DNA of 9,046 nt from Candidatus Bathyarchaeota archaeon. GTDB lineage: Archaea > Thermoproteota > Bathyarchaeia > Bathyarchaeales > Bathyarchaeaceae. The notes under the pieces are model-generated. The model was not told where the DNA came from and ran no database searches. It saw only the letters and a list, made by a program, of their open reading frames with translations. The translations under genes and the position numbers were made by a program. The stretch covers positions 1 through 9,046 of the forward strand of contig JAOZIC010000131.1 in NCBI GenBank assembly GCA_026014605.1, in the 5' to 3' direction. Positions 1-4,999 of the stretch are shown piece by piece; position 1 is the first letter of the stretch, and each line of letters starts with the position of its first letter.

Positions 1-51
1 GAAGCAGTAGCATTGAAGACTGTTGAGGTTTATAAAAAGGTGGTGAAATAA
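1..51 (+). CDS. C-terminal end of an upstream gene (partial)
   Basis: An open frame enters from the left edge in frame 1 and ends at TAA 49-51, giving 16 residues that finish KTVEVYKKVVK. The stop overlaps the ATG of the next gene in the arrangement TAATG, and the next gene's ribosome binding site (GGTGG) lies inside this coding end. That is typical of translationally coupled archaeal operons, so the tail is probably real. Sixteen residues are too few to name the product. Confidence 0.5.
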   Translation, partial: EAVALKTVEVYKKVVK

Positions 52-326
52 TGGGCGAGGGGCATTCTTTTCGTTCATACCCTGAAGAGCAACCTAACCA
101 GCTTCGTCTATTGATTATGCTCCACAACATAGGCGCCACTGAAGCCCAAAAAGCCCTAACTATCAACCAAATTTCCGAGTGGACCCGAATGGACACCCCC
201 GAACTGCAGGAACACCTACAAAAACTAATCGAACTCGGATACGCTCAACACTTCAGGTGCGATGACGCCGATAAATATCATCTAACAATTGACGGCATCA
301 GAAAAGTACTCAGCCTATACAGCTGA
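51..326 (+). CDS. small winged-helix DNA-binding protein
   Basis: A 91-residue protein, probably a transcription regulator with a single winged helix-turn-helix domain. Residues 17-27 form a first helix (LRLLIMLHNIG). Residues 37-63 look like the helix-turn-helix (LTINQISEW, then PELQEHLQKLIELGY), and residues 66-80 resemble the wing (HFRCDDADKYHLTIDG), followed by a last helix. The pattern 'tests start, predict next helix, L-x-x-L-G-Y, wing, L-T-x-x-G' is common in archaeal ArsR/MarR-like regulators, but I cannot place it in a named family. There is no ligand domain and no zinc cluster; a single Cys70 is present. The ATG overlaps the stop of the preceding gene by one base and has GGTGG a few bases upstream, so the two genes are probably co-transcribed and the partner to the left may be the regulated function. 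An oligo-T tract follows at 356-361. Confidence 0.75.
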   Translation: MGEGHSFRSYPEEQPNQLRLLIMLHNIGATEAQKALTINQISEWTRMDTPELQEHLQKLIELGYAQHFRCDDADKYHLTIDGIRKVLSLYS

Positions 327-327
327 T

Positions 328-361
328 TGTTTGCATCTTTCTTTGCTAATACACCTTTTTT
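328..361 (+). terminator. T-rich terminator after the winged-helix gene
   Basis: Directly after the stop at 324-326 comes a pyrimidine-rich stretch with T runs, ending in TTTTTT at 356-361. Archaeal RNA polymerase terminates at such oligo-T tracts without needing a hairpin. It separates the first transcript from the promoter that begins at 363. Confidence 0.45.
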
Positions 362-362
362 C

Positions 363-396
363 GACATATTTCGATTAATGAAAAATATCTTATACC
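363..396 (+). promoter_or_regulatory. promoter 1 with symmetric upstream element and TATA box
   Basis: GACATATTTC at 363-372, six bases, then TGAAAAA at 379-385 form an imperfect inverted repeat (TATTTC at 367-372 against GAAAAA at 380-385). A TATA sequence at 391-394 follows. The same element with the same spacing to TATA occurs at 4764-4797 (22 of 34 positions identical). The predicted transcript start is about 26 bases beyond TATA, near 418-420. The site would serve the short ORF at 444 and the membrane protein at 562. Confidence 0.5.
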
Positions 397-432
397 CAAC
401 CTCCTCCATAGCTGGAGCAGACTCAAAGTTGG

Positions 433-451
433 GGGTATGTTAAATGTACCC
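433..451 (+). promoter_or_regulatory. hairpin covering the RBS and start of the 444 ORF
   Basis: GGGTA at 433-437 pairs perfectly with TACCC at 447-451 across a nine-base loop that contains the ATG at 444-446. The stem takes up part of the GGGGG ribosome binding site (431-435). If formed in the RNA it would hinder initiation at 444. Five base pairs is weak, so the role is speculative. Confidence 0.25.
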
Positions 452-560
452 AGTTTCTCCAAACAAGATTCTCGTACGTTTACTTTACTCTCAGTTAATT
501 GTCAAAAAGCAAACTGATACAACTCTTCTAACCGAGAGTCTAGAAAAACTGGTGAATTAA
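444..560 (+). CDS. possible 38-residue micro-protein upstream of the membrane gene
   Basis: ATG at 444 opens a frame of 38 codons ending TAA 558-560, beginning MYPVSPNKILVRLLYS. A frame stop at 441-443 lies just before the ATG, so the start is fixed. A purine-rich GGGGGT at 431-436 lies seven bases upstream, a good archaeal ribosome binding position, and the predicted transcript start from promoter 1 (about 419) leaves a leader of about 25 bases. The stop is one base before the TTG of the following membrane protein gene (562), as expected for co-translated genes. The product has a hydrophobic patch (ILVRLLYSQLIV) followed by a charged, polar tail ending ESLEKLVN. I recognise no family. It could instead be an untranslated leader; the gene-like spacing on both sides is the main support. 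Confidence 0.4.
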   Translation: MYPVSPNKILVRLLYSQLIVKKQTDTTLLTESLEKLVN

Positions 561-561
561 C

Positions 562-855
562 TTGAGTTGGATACGAAATAACAACAAAATCCTTGTTGCT
601 GTAGGAGTATTTCTGGTATGTGCGGGTATCGGCGTTATACTTATTACTCAATCTGAAATCGATGGCCTAGAAGAAGCTCTCACAAATGAAACCTTAACCC
701 CCGAAGAAATCTGGCGTTTTGAAGGTGCTCTTCAGTGGTGGAGAACAACATATTTCGATATAACCATTCCAGTGTCAACAATTTTAACCCTATCCGGTAT
801 CGCCTTGGCGTTAAGTTCAGTTTTGGCATCGGTGCTCAAAGACATGGACTACTAA
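562..855 (+). CDS. small two-helix membrane protein, unknown function
   Basis: A 97-residue protein starting at TTG 562, chosen because GGTGA at 551-555 sits six bases upstream. Two hydrophobic segments are clear: residues 9-29 (ILVAVGVFLVCAGIGVILIT) and about 67-92 (DITIPVSTILTLSGIALALS and on). Between them is a polar loop of about 37 residues, acidic at first and Trp-rich later (EEIWRFEGALQWWRTTYFD). The short basic N-terminus (RNNNK) predicts an inside N-terminus, so both ends would be cytoplasmic and the loop outside. It follows the possible 38-codon ORF by one base and probably shares promoter 1. I recognise no conserved domain. It is likely a lineage-specific membrane protein. Confidence 0.65.
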   Translation: MSWIRNNNKILVAVGVFLVCAGIGVILITQSEIDGLEEALTNETLTPEEIWRFEGALQWWRTTYFDITIPVSTILTLSGIALALSSVLASVLKDMDY

Positions 856-884
856 AATTATTGTAAAAAAACAAATGGCTACCT

Positions 885-921
885 GAACCGCTGCACGTTT
901 CGTTTTGTGAACCAGCTGTAC
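885..921 (+). repeat. short imperfect direct repeat in intergenic region
   Basis: GAACCGCTGCAC at 885-896 recurs as GAACCAGCTGTAC at 909-921, 24 bases later, with one inserted base and one change. The T-rich stretch between them (897-908) may end transcription of the membrane protein gene. The 24-base period could place two copies of a site on similar faces of the helix, but the match is weak and may be chance. Confidence 0.2.
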
Positions 922-952
922 CTTGTGATTCCGGACTTTTCCGTTGGGTTGC

Positions 953-995
953 GTTAAAAAATATTAAAAGCCGTTTCTGCATGGTATCAGAAGGT
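953..995 (+). promoter_or_regulatory. promoter and RBS of the nucleotidyltransferase
   Basis: An A/T-rich box TTAAAAAATATTAAAAG lies at about 954-970. Its centre is about 26 bases before position 987, giving a leader of roughly 20 bases. AAGGT at 991-995 is 11 bases before the ATG at 1007 and is a weak ribosome binding site. Confidence 0.45.
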
Positions 996-1006
996 TTAGT
1001 TGTACC

Positions 1007-1741
1007 ATGGATGAAGTAAACAAAACTACTCAAGCGCTGGTTTTAGCTGCTGGTAAGGGAAACCGACTGAAAGATTACACAAAACAAAAGATAATCCACA
1101 ATATCAATGGTGTACCCCTTCTGGGGATAATCCTTCAAGGTCTTAAAGAAGCTGGAATACAAAGTGTTGTTGTAGTTATCGGATATGAAGGCAATAATAT
1201 ACAACAAGAATTTGGCAACAACTATTTTGGATTGGATATAAACTACGTAGTTGCCCAAAACTGGGAAAAAGGAAACCTTCACTCTTTTTTGGCTGCCAAA
1301 GACACACTCAAAGACAACTTCATTCTTTGCATGGGCGACCACATTTTCGATAGCAAAATCGTAAAAGACCTAATCAACTTCAACCATAAACGTTCCATAG
1401 TTCTAGCCATAGACCGCGTTGGGTACTCTTCAGATGACACAAAAGTGCTCGAACAAGACGGAATACTCCTCAACATCGGTACTGGTATAACACCTTCAAA
1501 CGGTGTGAATACCGGATTTTTCTTGTGTTCGCCAAAAATGTTTTCATACGCACAAACAGTTGCAAAACAGGGAAAGGCGGAACTGGATGACTGCATAAGA
1601 GTAGCTGCCCAAAACAAAGATACTCAAGTGCTTGACGTAAGCGGGCACTACTGGGTAGATGTTGACAACAAAGAGGACCTTGAACGAGCAAAAATGGTTT
1701 TGGCTAAAAAATTCGGGAAAACGGAACAAAACAAAAAATAG
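1007..1741 (+). CDS. sugar/inositol-phosphate nucleotidyltransferase (IPCT-like)
   Basis: A 244-residue GT-A-fold nucleotidyltransferase that should join a sugar or inositol phosphate to a nucleotide, releasing pyrophosphate. The N-terminal nucleotide loop LVLAAGKGNRLKD (residues 11-23) is clear, followed by a basic stretch with K26/K28 and GVPLL. Residues 85-95 (NWEKGNLHSFL) and the MGDH motif at 109-112, with its metal-binding aspartate, resemble the CTP:inositol-1-phosphate cytidylyltransferase domain of archaeal IPCT/DIPP synthases more than glucose-1-phosphate enzymes. NTGFFLCS (168-175) and YWVDVDNKEDLERA (215-228) are further family marks, the second matching the usual W-x-D-x-D-T-P-E-D. 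The length fits a single catalytic domain; there is no left-handed beta-helix and no CDP-alcohol transferase domain. No partner synthase lies nearby. Phosphocholine or N-acetyl sugar specificity cannot be excluded. The ATG lies after a TATA box and a weak RBS; the gene appears monocistronic. Confidence 0.8.
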   Translation: MDEVNKTTQALVLAAGKGNRLKDYTKQKIIHNINGVPLLGIILQGLKEAGIQSVVVVIGYEGNNIQQEFGNNYFGLDINYVVAQNWEKGNLHSFLAAKDTLKDNFILCMGDHIFDSKIVKDLINFNHKRSIVLAIDRVGYSSDDTKVLEQDGILLNIGTGITPSNGVNTGFFLCSPKMFSYAQTVAKQGKAELDDCIRVAAQNKDTQVLDVSGHYWVDVDNKEDLERAKMVLAKKFGKTEQNKK

Positions 1742-1743
1742 AA

Positions 1744-1770
1744 AAACCGAATGCTCTCGGTTTATTCTTC
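1744..1770 (+). terminator. hairpin terminator, usable in both directions
   Basis: AAACCGA (1744-1750) and TCGGTTT (1757-1763) form a perfect seven-pair stem with a six-base loop, starting three bases after the nucleotidyltransferase stop and followed by a T-rich stretch. Read on the other strand it overlaps the last two codons and the stop of the convergent small membrane protein gene (1762-1884). It may therefore serve both transcripts. Confidence 0.5.
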
Positions 1771-1884
1771 ATTTAACTCGTTGTAGCCTTTAACGTATAG
1801 TACCCAACCGAGCATCCAGATTACCATTACAACAGGAAGTCCAAGTAATGATATCGTTTTTTTGAATTTAGTTATTTTTGACAT
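1762..1884 (-). CDS. 40-residue single-helix membrane protein
   Basis: The minus-strand frame can be opened as far up as 2001, but I place the start at ATG 1884. The first 39 residues of the long version have no protein-like pattern and cross a likely promoter, while from 1884 the product is a compact membrane protein: a basic N-terminus MSKITKFKKT, a single hydrophobic helix of about residues 11-31 (ISLLGLPVVMVIWMLGWVLY) and a short polar tail KGYNELNEE. By the positive-inside rule the N-terminus is cytoplasmic. An A/T box near 1941-1950 predicts a minus-strand transcript start near 1919. I do not recognise the family and cannot assign a function; small one-helix proteins of this kind often bind and modulate larger membrane complexes. 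It lies downstream of GalT on the same strand, but a T run at about 1989-1995 on that strand suggests separate transcription. Confidence 0.5.
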   Translation of the reverse strand: MSKITKFKKTISLLGLPVVMVIWMLGWVLYVKGYNELNEE

Positions 1885-1940
1885 AACCGTTGCGCCCAAA
1901 CCTTTGTTACTGCAACAATGTAAGGGCTTTATGAAGCGAA

Positions 1941-1950
1941 AATAAATATT
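1941..1950 (-). promoter_or_regulatory. TATA-like box for the 40-residue membrane protein
   Basis: On the minus strand the sequence reads AATATTTATT, a plausible TATA element about 26 bases before 1919, leaving a leader of about 35 bases before ATG 1884. A five-pair stem (TTGTT 1904-1908 with AACAA 1914-1918) lies in that leader. There is no strong ribosome binding site. Confidence 0.35.
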
Positions 1951-2026
1951 TGAATTAACTTTTAAACCCCTGTTTGGTTCAAATCCAAAAAAGTTTAGCA
2001 TGCAGCATTCAACGCCGCTAAAGAAC

Positions 2027-3076
2027 TTACTTTTGCAGTGCTTCTAGTTCTGCATTAACTGCAACCCCAAGTTCCGATGCAGCATCTTCAGGCAAAACCA
2101 TGTTGATGTACATCCCTGTGCTTTTCTCAAAACCTGCCCACGTAAGAACCTTAGGGTAAACTTCCAGGTGCCAATGATAACAATCCTGTGCATCCTTTTG
2201 TAACAGCGTGTGAAAACCAAAATTGTACGACGGATTGTTTAGCAGCGTTTTTAACGCCCCCAAACAAACACGTAACGTTTCCGCCAAGTCTTTTATTTCA
2301 TTGTCTGACATGTTTGCCATGTTTGATTGATGCCGTTTAGGAAAAACCCAAAACTCCATTGGATTAACGCTAGCGTAAGGAGCAAAAACAACAAAACTTT
2401 GGTTTTCCCAAATAAACCGAGGACCAGACCTTTCCTTTTTTATTATGTCACAGAATATGCATTCACCGTTTTTGTTCCAAAACTGTTTGCTTGCTTTTAG
2501 TTCCTCTTCTAAAGTTGTTGGAAGAAACGGAGTTGTAATCAGTTGGCTGTGGGTATGCGAAAGAGATGCACCAGAATCCATTCCATAGTTTTTGAACAAC
2601 GCAACATGTTTCACGTATGGCTTAGACGAAAGCGCCTTTATTCTGTCAACATATGCATTTACTGTGTGCACAAGCTGCGAAACTCGTGCAACTGCTGGGT
2701 GCTCGTCATGGCAGGGGGTTTCTACAATAACTTCGTGATGCCCAACCGCGTTTGCTAACTGGGGACCTTTTTTGATTATCACATCGTCTTGTTTTGGAAC
2801 CACAAACACAGGAAAAAGGTTAGGAACAACCCTTAACACCCAATCTTTTAGCCGTAAATCGTTTTGTTCCTTTTCTTTTACTATTTCTCCATCTGCTAAA
2901 AGATACACCAACACCGCTGGTGGAGTAAGATGTTCGTTTCCGGGGCAAAGAGGACATATGCCATCCTGTTTTGATTCCTGTTTTTTCACAAAATCCGTGG
3001 GTCGTTTATTGCGGTTGGTAGCAATCACAACCCAACGGTTCAACAAATAGTCTTTGCGAACTTCATTGCTTGTCAT
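2027..3076 (-). CDS. galT: GalT-family hexose-1-phosphate nucleotidylyltransferase
   Basis: A 349-residue member of the galactose-1-phosphate uridylyltransferase branch of the HIT superfamily, which moves a nucleotide between sugar phosphates through a His-nucleotide intermediate. The first zinc site is visible as C41/C44 (CPLCPGNE), H123 (ETPCHDEHP) and H174. The active-site segment is SGASLSHTHSQL (168-179), with H176 as expected nucleophile; the usual His-Pro-His is His-Thr-His here. A second CxxC (C206/C209, CIFCD) with H249 (FPKRHQ) and H301/H303 (YHWHLEVYP) suggests a second zinc site, as I recall for Arabidopsis ADP-glucose phosphorylase. The C-terminus (AGFEKSTGMYIN, then LPEDAA) is typical of archaeal members. 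It follows the GT4 gene by 11 bases with only a weak RBS, so the two are an operon. UDP- or ADP-glucose rather than galactose metabolism is possible. Confidence 0.88.
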   Translation of the reverse strand: MTSNEVRKDYLLNRWVVIATNRNKRPTDFVKKQESKQDGICPLCPGNEHLTPPAVLVYLLADGEIVKEKEQNDLRLKDWVLRVVPNLFPVFVVPKQDDVIIKKGPQLANAVGHHEVIVETPCHDEHPAVARVSQLVHTVNAYVDRIKALSSKPYVKHVALFKNYGMDSGASLSHTHSQLITTPFLPTTLEEELKASKQFWNKNGECIFCDIIKKERSGPRFIWENQSFVVFAPYASVNPMEFWVFPKRHQSNMANMSDNEIKDLAETLRVCLGALKTLLNNPSYNFGFHTLLQKDAQDCYHWHLEVYPKVLTWAGFEKSTGMYINMVLPEDAASELGVAVNAELEALQK

Positions 3077-3087
3077 TTTGCTTCCGA

Positions 3088-4374
3088 CTAAACATCTGTT
3101 TCGTTAGAACTGTTTTGAGCTTTCTTAAGGTCAATAAGTTCTTGGTAACGGGCTATAGTTGCTTTTGCAGCCTCGTCCCATGTGAACATGTCTAAGACAC
3201 GTGCTCGCCCATTTTTTCCATACTGTATTCTTTTCTGTGGGTCAAGTATGGCGCTGGTGATTCCCCACGCGATGTCCGCTGGGTCGTTAGGGTTAATGTG
3301 AAAACCGCATTGGTCTGAACCGCTGATGCTGACTATTTCGCGCATTCCGCTGGTTCCTGCAGCTCCTACGACTACGGGTTTTTCCATGCTCATTGCTTCA
3401 AGTGTTACTATACCAAACGGTTCATACAAGCTAGGGTACGCTGCAACATCACACGCTGCGTAGTGTGCGATTCGTTCCTCTTCTGGAATAAACTCAAAAC
3501 GGAATTTTACTACATCTTCTAACCGCAAGTTGCGTACAAGCCCTTCAAGGTAATCGCGCATGTCGCCTAAACCAACTATTACAAGTTTTGCGTTGGGAAC
3601 TTTTTGCAAAACATGAGGCATTGCCCTGATAAGTTTGTCCACACCTTTAATCCAGACCAATCTGCCGACAAACAGAATCATCAAATCGTCATCTGTCAGG
3701 CCATATTTTGTTTTCACTTCTTTGATTCGCTCTTGGCTTACCTGTTCAGGACTGTATTTTTTGGGGTCTACACCGTTGTAGCAGACTCTGATTTTTTCGG
3801 CGGGGAACCCTGATTGTATTAGTTCATCTTGCATCGCATAAGAAACAGTAATTACCATATCCGCCATCTGTCCGCCCCTGTTTTCTATGCTGGTAACTAC
3901 GCCTGAACCGTTTCCAAGTGTTCGTCCGCGTTCGTTAGAGTGTACATGAAACGCTAACGGGATTCCAAGCTCTTTTTGAACAGTAATCCCTGCAATAACC
4001 GATAACCAGTCATGTGCCACAACAACGTCAAACTTGAAGTCCTCGCCTCGGACTAGTTCGTTAATCAGTTTTGCGGCGCTTAAGTAATTGTACATTAACG
4101 TTTTAGCGAAAAACTTGATTCCTCTGCCCCATTTTTTAACGTCTTCTGCAACCACGTCAGGTAGTGAATCGGAAACGTCGATGTGGATTGGGCGGTGAAT
4201 TTCTATTCCTCTTAGGAGTTCTCTTGTTGGTAGGCTTCCTTGGTCGTCGTTCATGGTGAAGACGCTTACGTCGTGACCTAGTAACACAAATTTGCGTGTT
4301 ATCTCTGCGGCGTAGGTTCCTAAACCGCCTACGATTTTGGGTGGGTACTCGTAAACTAAAACAGCTATTTTCAA
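3088..4374 (-). CDS. GT4 glycosyltransferase, glycogen synthase-like
   Basis: A 428-residue GT-B glycosyltransferase of family GT4, which transfers glucose or another sugar from a nucleotide sugar with retention. The N-terminal Rossmann half starts MKIAVLVYEYPPK and carries the donor-binding loop GGLG at 16-19; VAHDWLS (119-125) and FHVHSNERG (142-150) are in the acceptor half. The C-terminal half has GRLVWIKGVDKLI (237-249), GLGDM, and the catalytic E-x7-E motif as EPFGIVTLE (318-326), followed by KPVVV. This resembles archaeal 'glycogen synthase' annotations, but GT4 enzymes of this type also build lipid- or protein-linked glycans. It lacks a signal peptide and membrane helices and should be cytoplasmic. 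The start is TTG 4374, with AAGGTGA at 4382-4388 seven bases upstream. It is the first gene of an operon with the GalT homologue, which fits a nucleotide-sugar supplier and user pair. Confidence 0.87.
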   Translation of the reverse strand: MKIAVLVYEYPPKIVGGLGTYAAEITRKFVLLGHDVSVFTMNDDQGSLPTRELLRGIEIHRPIHIDVSDSLPDVVAEDVKKWGRGIKFFAKTLMYNYLSAAKLINELVRGEDFKFDVVVAHDWLSVIAGITVQKELGIPLAFHVHSNERGRTLGNGSGVVTSIENRGGQMADMVITVSYAMQDELIQSGFPAEKIRVCYNGVDPKKYSPEQVSQERIKEVKTKYGLTDDDLMILFVGRLVWIKGVDKLIRAMPHVLQKVPNAKLVIVGLGDMRDYLEGLVRNLRLEDVVKFRFEFIPEEERIAHYAACDVAAYPSLYEPFGIVTLEAMSMEKPVVVGAAGTSGMREIVSISGSDQCGFHINPNDPADIAWGITSAILDPQKRIQYGKNGRARVLDMFTWDEAAKATIARYQELIDLKKAQNSSNETDV

Positions 4375-4381
4375 GAGTTGT

Positions 4382-4454
4382 TCACCTTAAGGTTTAGTTT
4401 TGTCTGAACGCGTAAAGAGACAGTTTTGTGTTGTAAGTCGGGTTATTTAATGCT
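4382..4454 (-). promoter_or_regulatory. promoter and RBS of the GT4-galT operon
   Basis: On the minus strand a TATA-like sequence CATTAAATAA lies at about 4443-4452, and a second A/T box lies slightly upstream near 4467-4476. GTAAG and CTTAC half-sites flank the first box. The ribosome binding site AAGGTGA is at 4382-4388. The predicted transcript start is near 4420. The promoter diverges from that of the micro-gene at 4631. Confidence 0.45.
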
Positions 4455-4539
4455 TGCTTACGGTTCCTAAATAATGCTAATCCGTCTTTTGGGTTACATA
4501 CTCTGTTGTTTTTTCGTTTTTTGTTGATTTCGTATCAAA

Positions 4540-4566
4540 TGTGGTAACACCACAATATATATTAAA
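4540..4566 (+). promoter_or_regulatory. promoter 2: perfect inverted repeat next to a TATA box
   Basis: TGTGGT (4540-4545), a three-base spacer, and ACCACA (4549-4554) form a perfect 15-base inverted repeat. It is followed at once by ATATATATTAAA (4555-4566), one of the strongest TATA boxes in the window. The predicted transcript start is near 4586. A dimeric regulator bound here would touch TBP/TFB, so it could activate or repress the micro-gene at 4631. Confidence 0.5.
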
Positions 4567-4630
4567 TCGCAATATTCAATATTCTTTTAGAGTTTCAACA
4601 AAACACATAGTTGATGGTGGTGAAAAAATA

Positions 4631-4723
4631 GTGAAAAATAAAAAGAAGAACAACGACGACTCCGAAGACGTTGACCCCGACCTACAAAAGAAACTAAAAC
4701 TTATCGAAAAAGCATTCAAATAA
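4631..4723 (+). CDS. 30-residue charged micro-protein
   Basis: The frame is open from 4541, but a TATA box at about 4555-4566 lies within that extension, so the real start is almost certainly GTG 4631. It has GGTGGTGA at 4615-4622 about eight bases upstream and lies about 45 bases from the predicted transcript start. The 30-residue product begins with a lysine-rich stretch (KNKKKN), then an acidic stretch (DDSEDVDPD), then a short amphipathic basic helix (LQKKLKLIEKAFK). No family is recognised. Such micro-proteins can act as partners of larger proteins or bind nucleic acid, but nothing here shows which. The strong promoter and good RBS are the main evidence that it is expressed. It stands alone: an inverted repeat (AAACT/AGTTT, 4738-4753) and T-rich sequence follow. 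Confidence 0.5.
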   Translation: MKNKKKNNDDSEDVDPDLQKKLKLIEKAFK

Positions 4724-4763
4724 CCAACCTGAACCACAAAACTGTTCCGAGTTTTCGGTTACT

Positions 4764-4797
4764 GACATATTTCACGTTTTGAAATAACGGGTATATC
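4764..4797 (+). promoter_or_regulatory. promoter 3 with symmetric upstream element and TATA box
   Basis: TATTTCA (4768-4774) and TGAAATA (4780-4786) form a perfect seven-base inverted repeat with a five-base spacer. A TATA core at 4792-4795 follows. GACATATTTC-N6-TGAAA and the distance to TATA match those of promoter 1 at 363-396 exactly. The predicted transcript start is near 4820, just before the ribosome binding site of the ORF at 4829. Confidence 0.55.
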
Positions 4798-4828
4798 TAC
4801 TTTTCAACCCAAAATATCTCGAGGTAAA

Positions 4829-4957
4829 ATGCCCGAGAAAAAACGCTCCAAAAAGGAGTTTGAAGAATACCTAAAATCTGTTCTAGAGCAGGATTATCCT
4901 AAAGTAAGGTATACAAATCCTGACGCTTGGCGGCAAAGAGCCTCAAGAAGCAGTTGA
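4829..4957 (+). CDS. 42-residue basic micro-protein
   Basis: ATG 4829 opens a 42-codon frame ending TGA 4955-4957. GAGGT at 4821-4825 is at a short, acceptable distance and the predicted transcript start near 4820 leaves a leader of about ten bases. The product starts with a basic stretch MPEKKRSKKEFEEYLKSVLE, likely one charged helix, then DYPKVRYTNPDAWRQRASRSS, and ends Arg/Ser-rich. The net charge is positive and there is no hydrophobic segment. I recognise no family; small RNA- or DNA-binding proteins have this look, but that is inference. It has its own promoter, shared in design with promoter 1, and it converges with the anchored protein gene that ends at 5000. Confidence 0.5.
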   Translation: MPEKKRSKKEFEEYLKSVLEQDYPKVRYTNPDAWRQRASRSS

Positions 4958-4999
4958 GCCTAATAACGCAGACCATTTTGCACTTCATGTATAAACATG

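Noticed and set aside
393..437. Longer RNA stem TACCCAAC (393-400) with GTTGGGGGTA (428-437), with an inner hairpin CTCCA/TGGAG (404-417)
   Set aside because: The left arm overlaps or precedes the TATA box (391-394) and lies upstream of the predicted transcript start near 419, so the RNA would not contain it. Kept only as a caveat in case the transcript starts earlier.
1973..1989. T-arm-like sequence TTTGG-TTCAAAT-CCAAA, as in the 3' part of a tRNA
   Set aside because: The five-pair stem and TTCAAAT loop look like a tRNA T-arm, but no D-arm, anticodon arm or matching acceptor strand is present within 100 bases upstream, and the pairs are A/T-rich. It is not supported as a tRNA gene or attachment site remnant.
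1885..2001. N-terminal extension of the one-helix membrane protein to 2001
   Set aside because: The added 39 residues are not protein-like and overlap an A/T box that suits a promoter for the shorter gene.
2543..3050. Plus-strand open frames across the GalT gene
   Set aside because: They are shadows of the well-supported minus-strand GalT gene, with no RBS and no recognisable pattern.
4541..4630. N-terminal extension of the 30-residue micro-protein from GTG 4541
   Set aside because: It would run through the TATA box and its adjacent inverted repeat, and lacks an RBS, whereas GTG 4631 has one.
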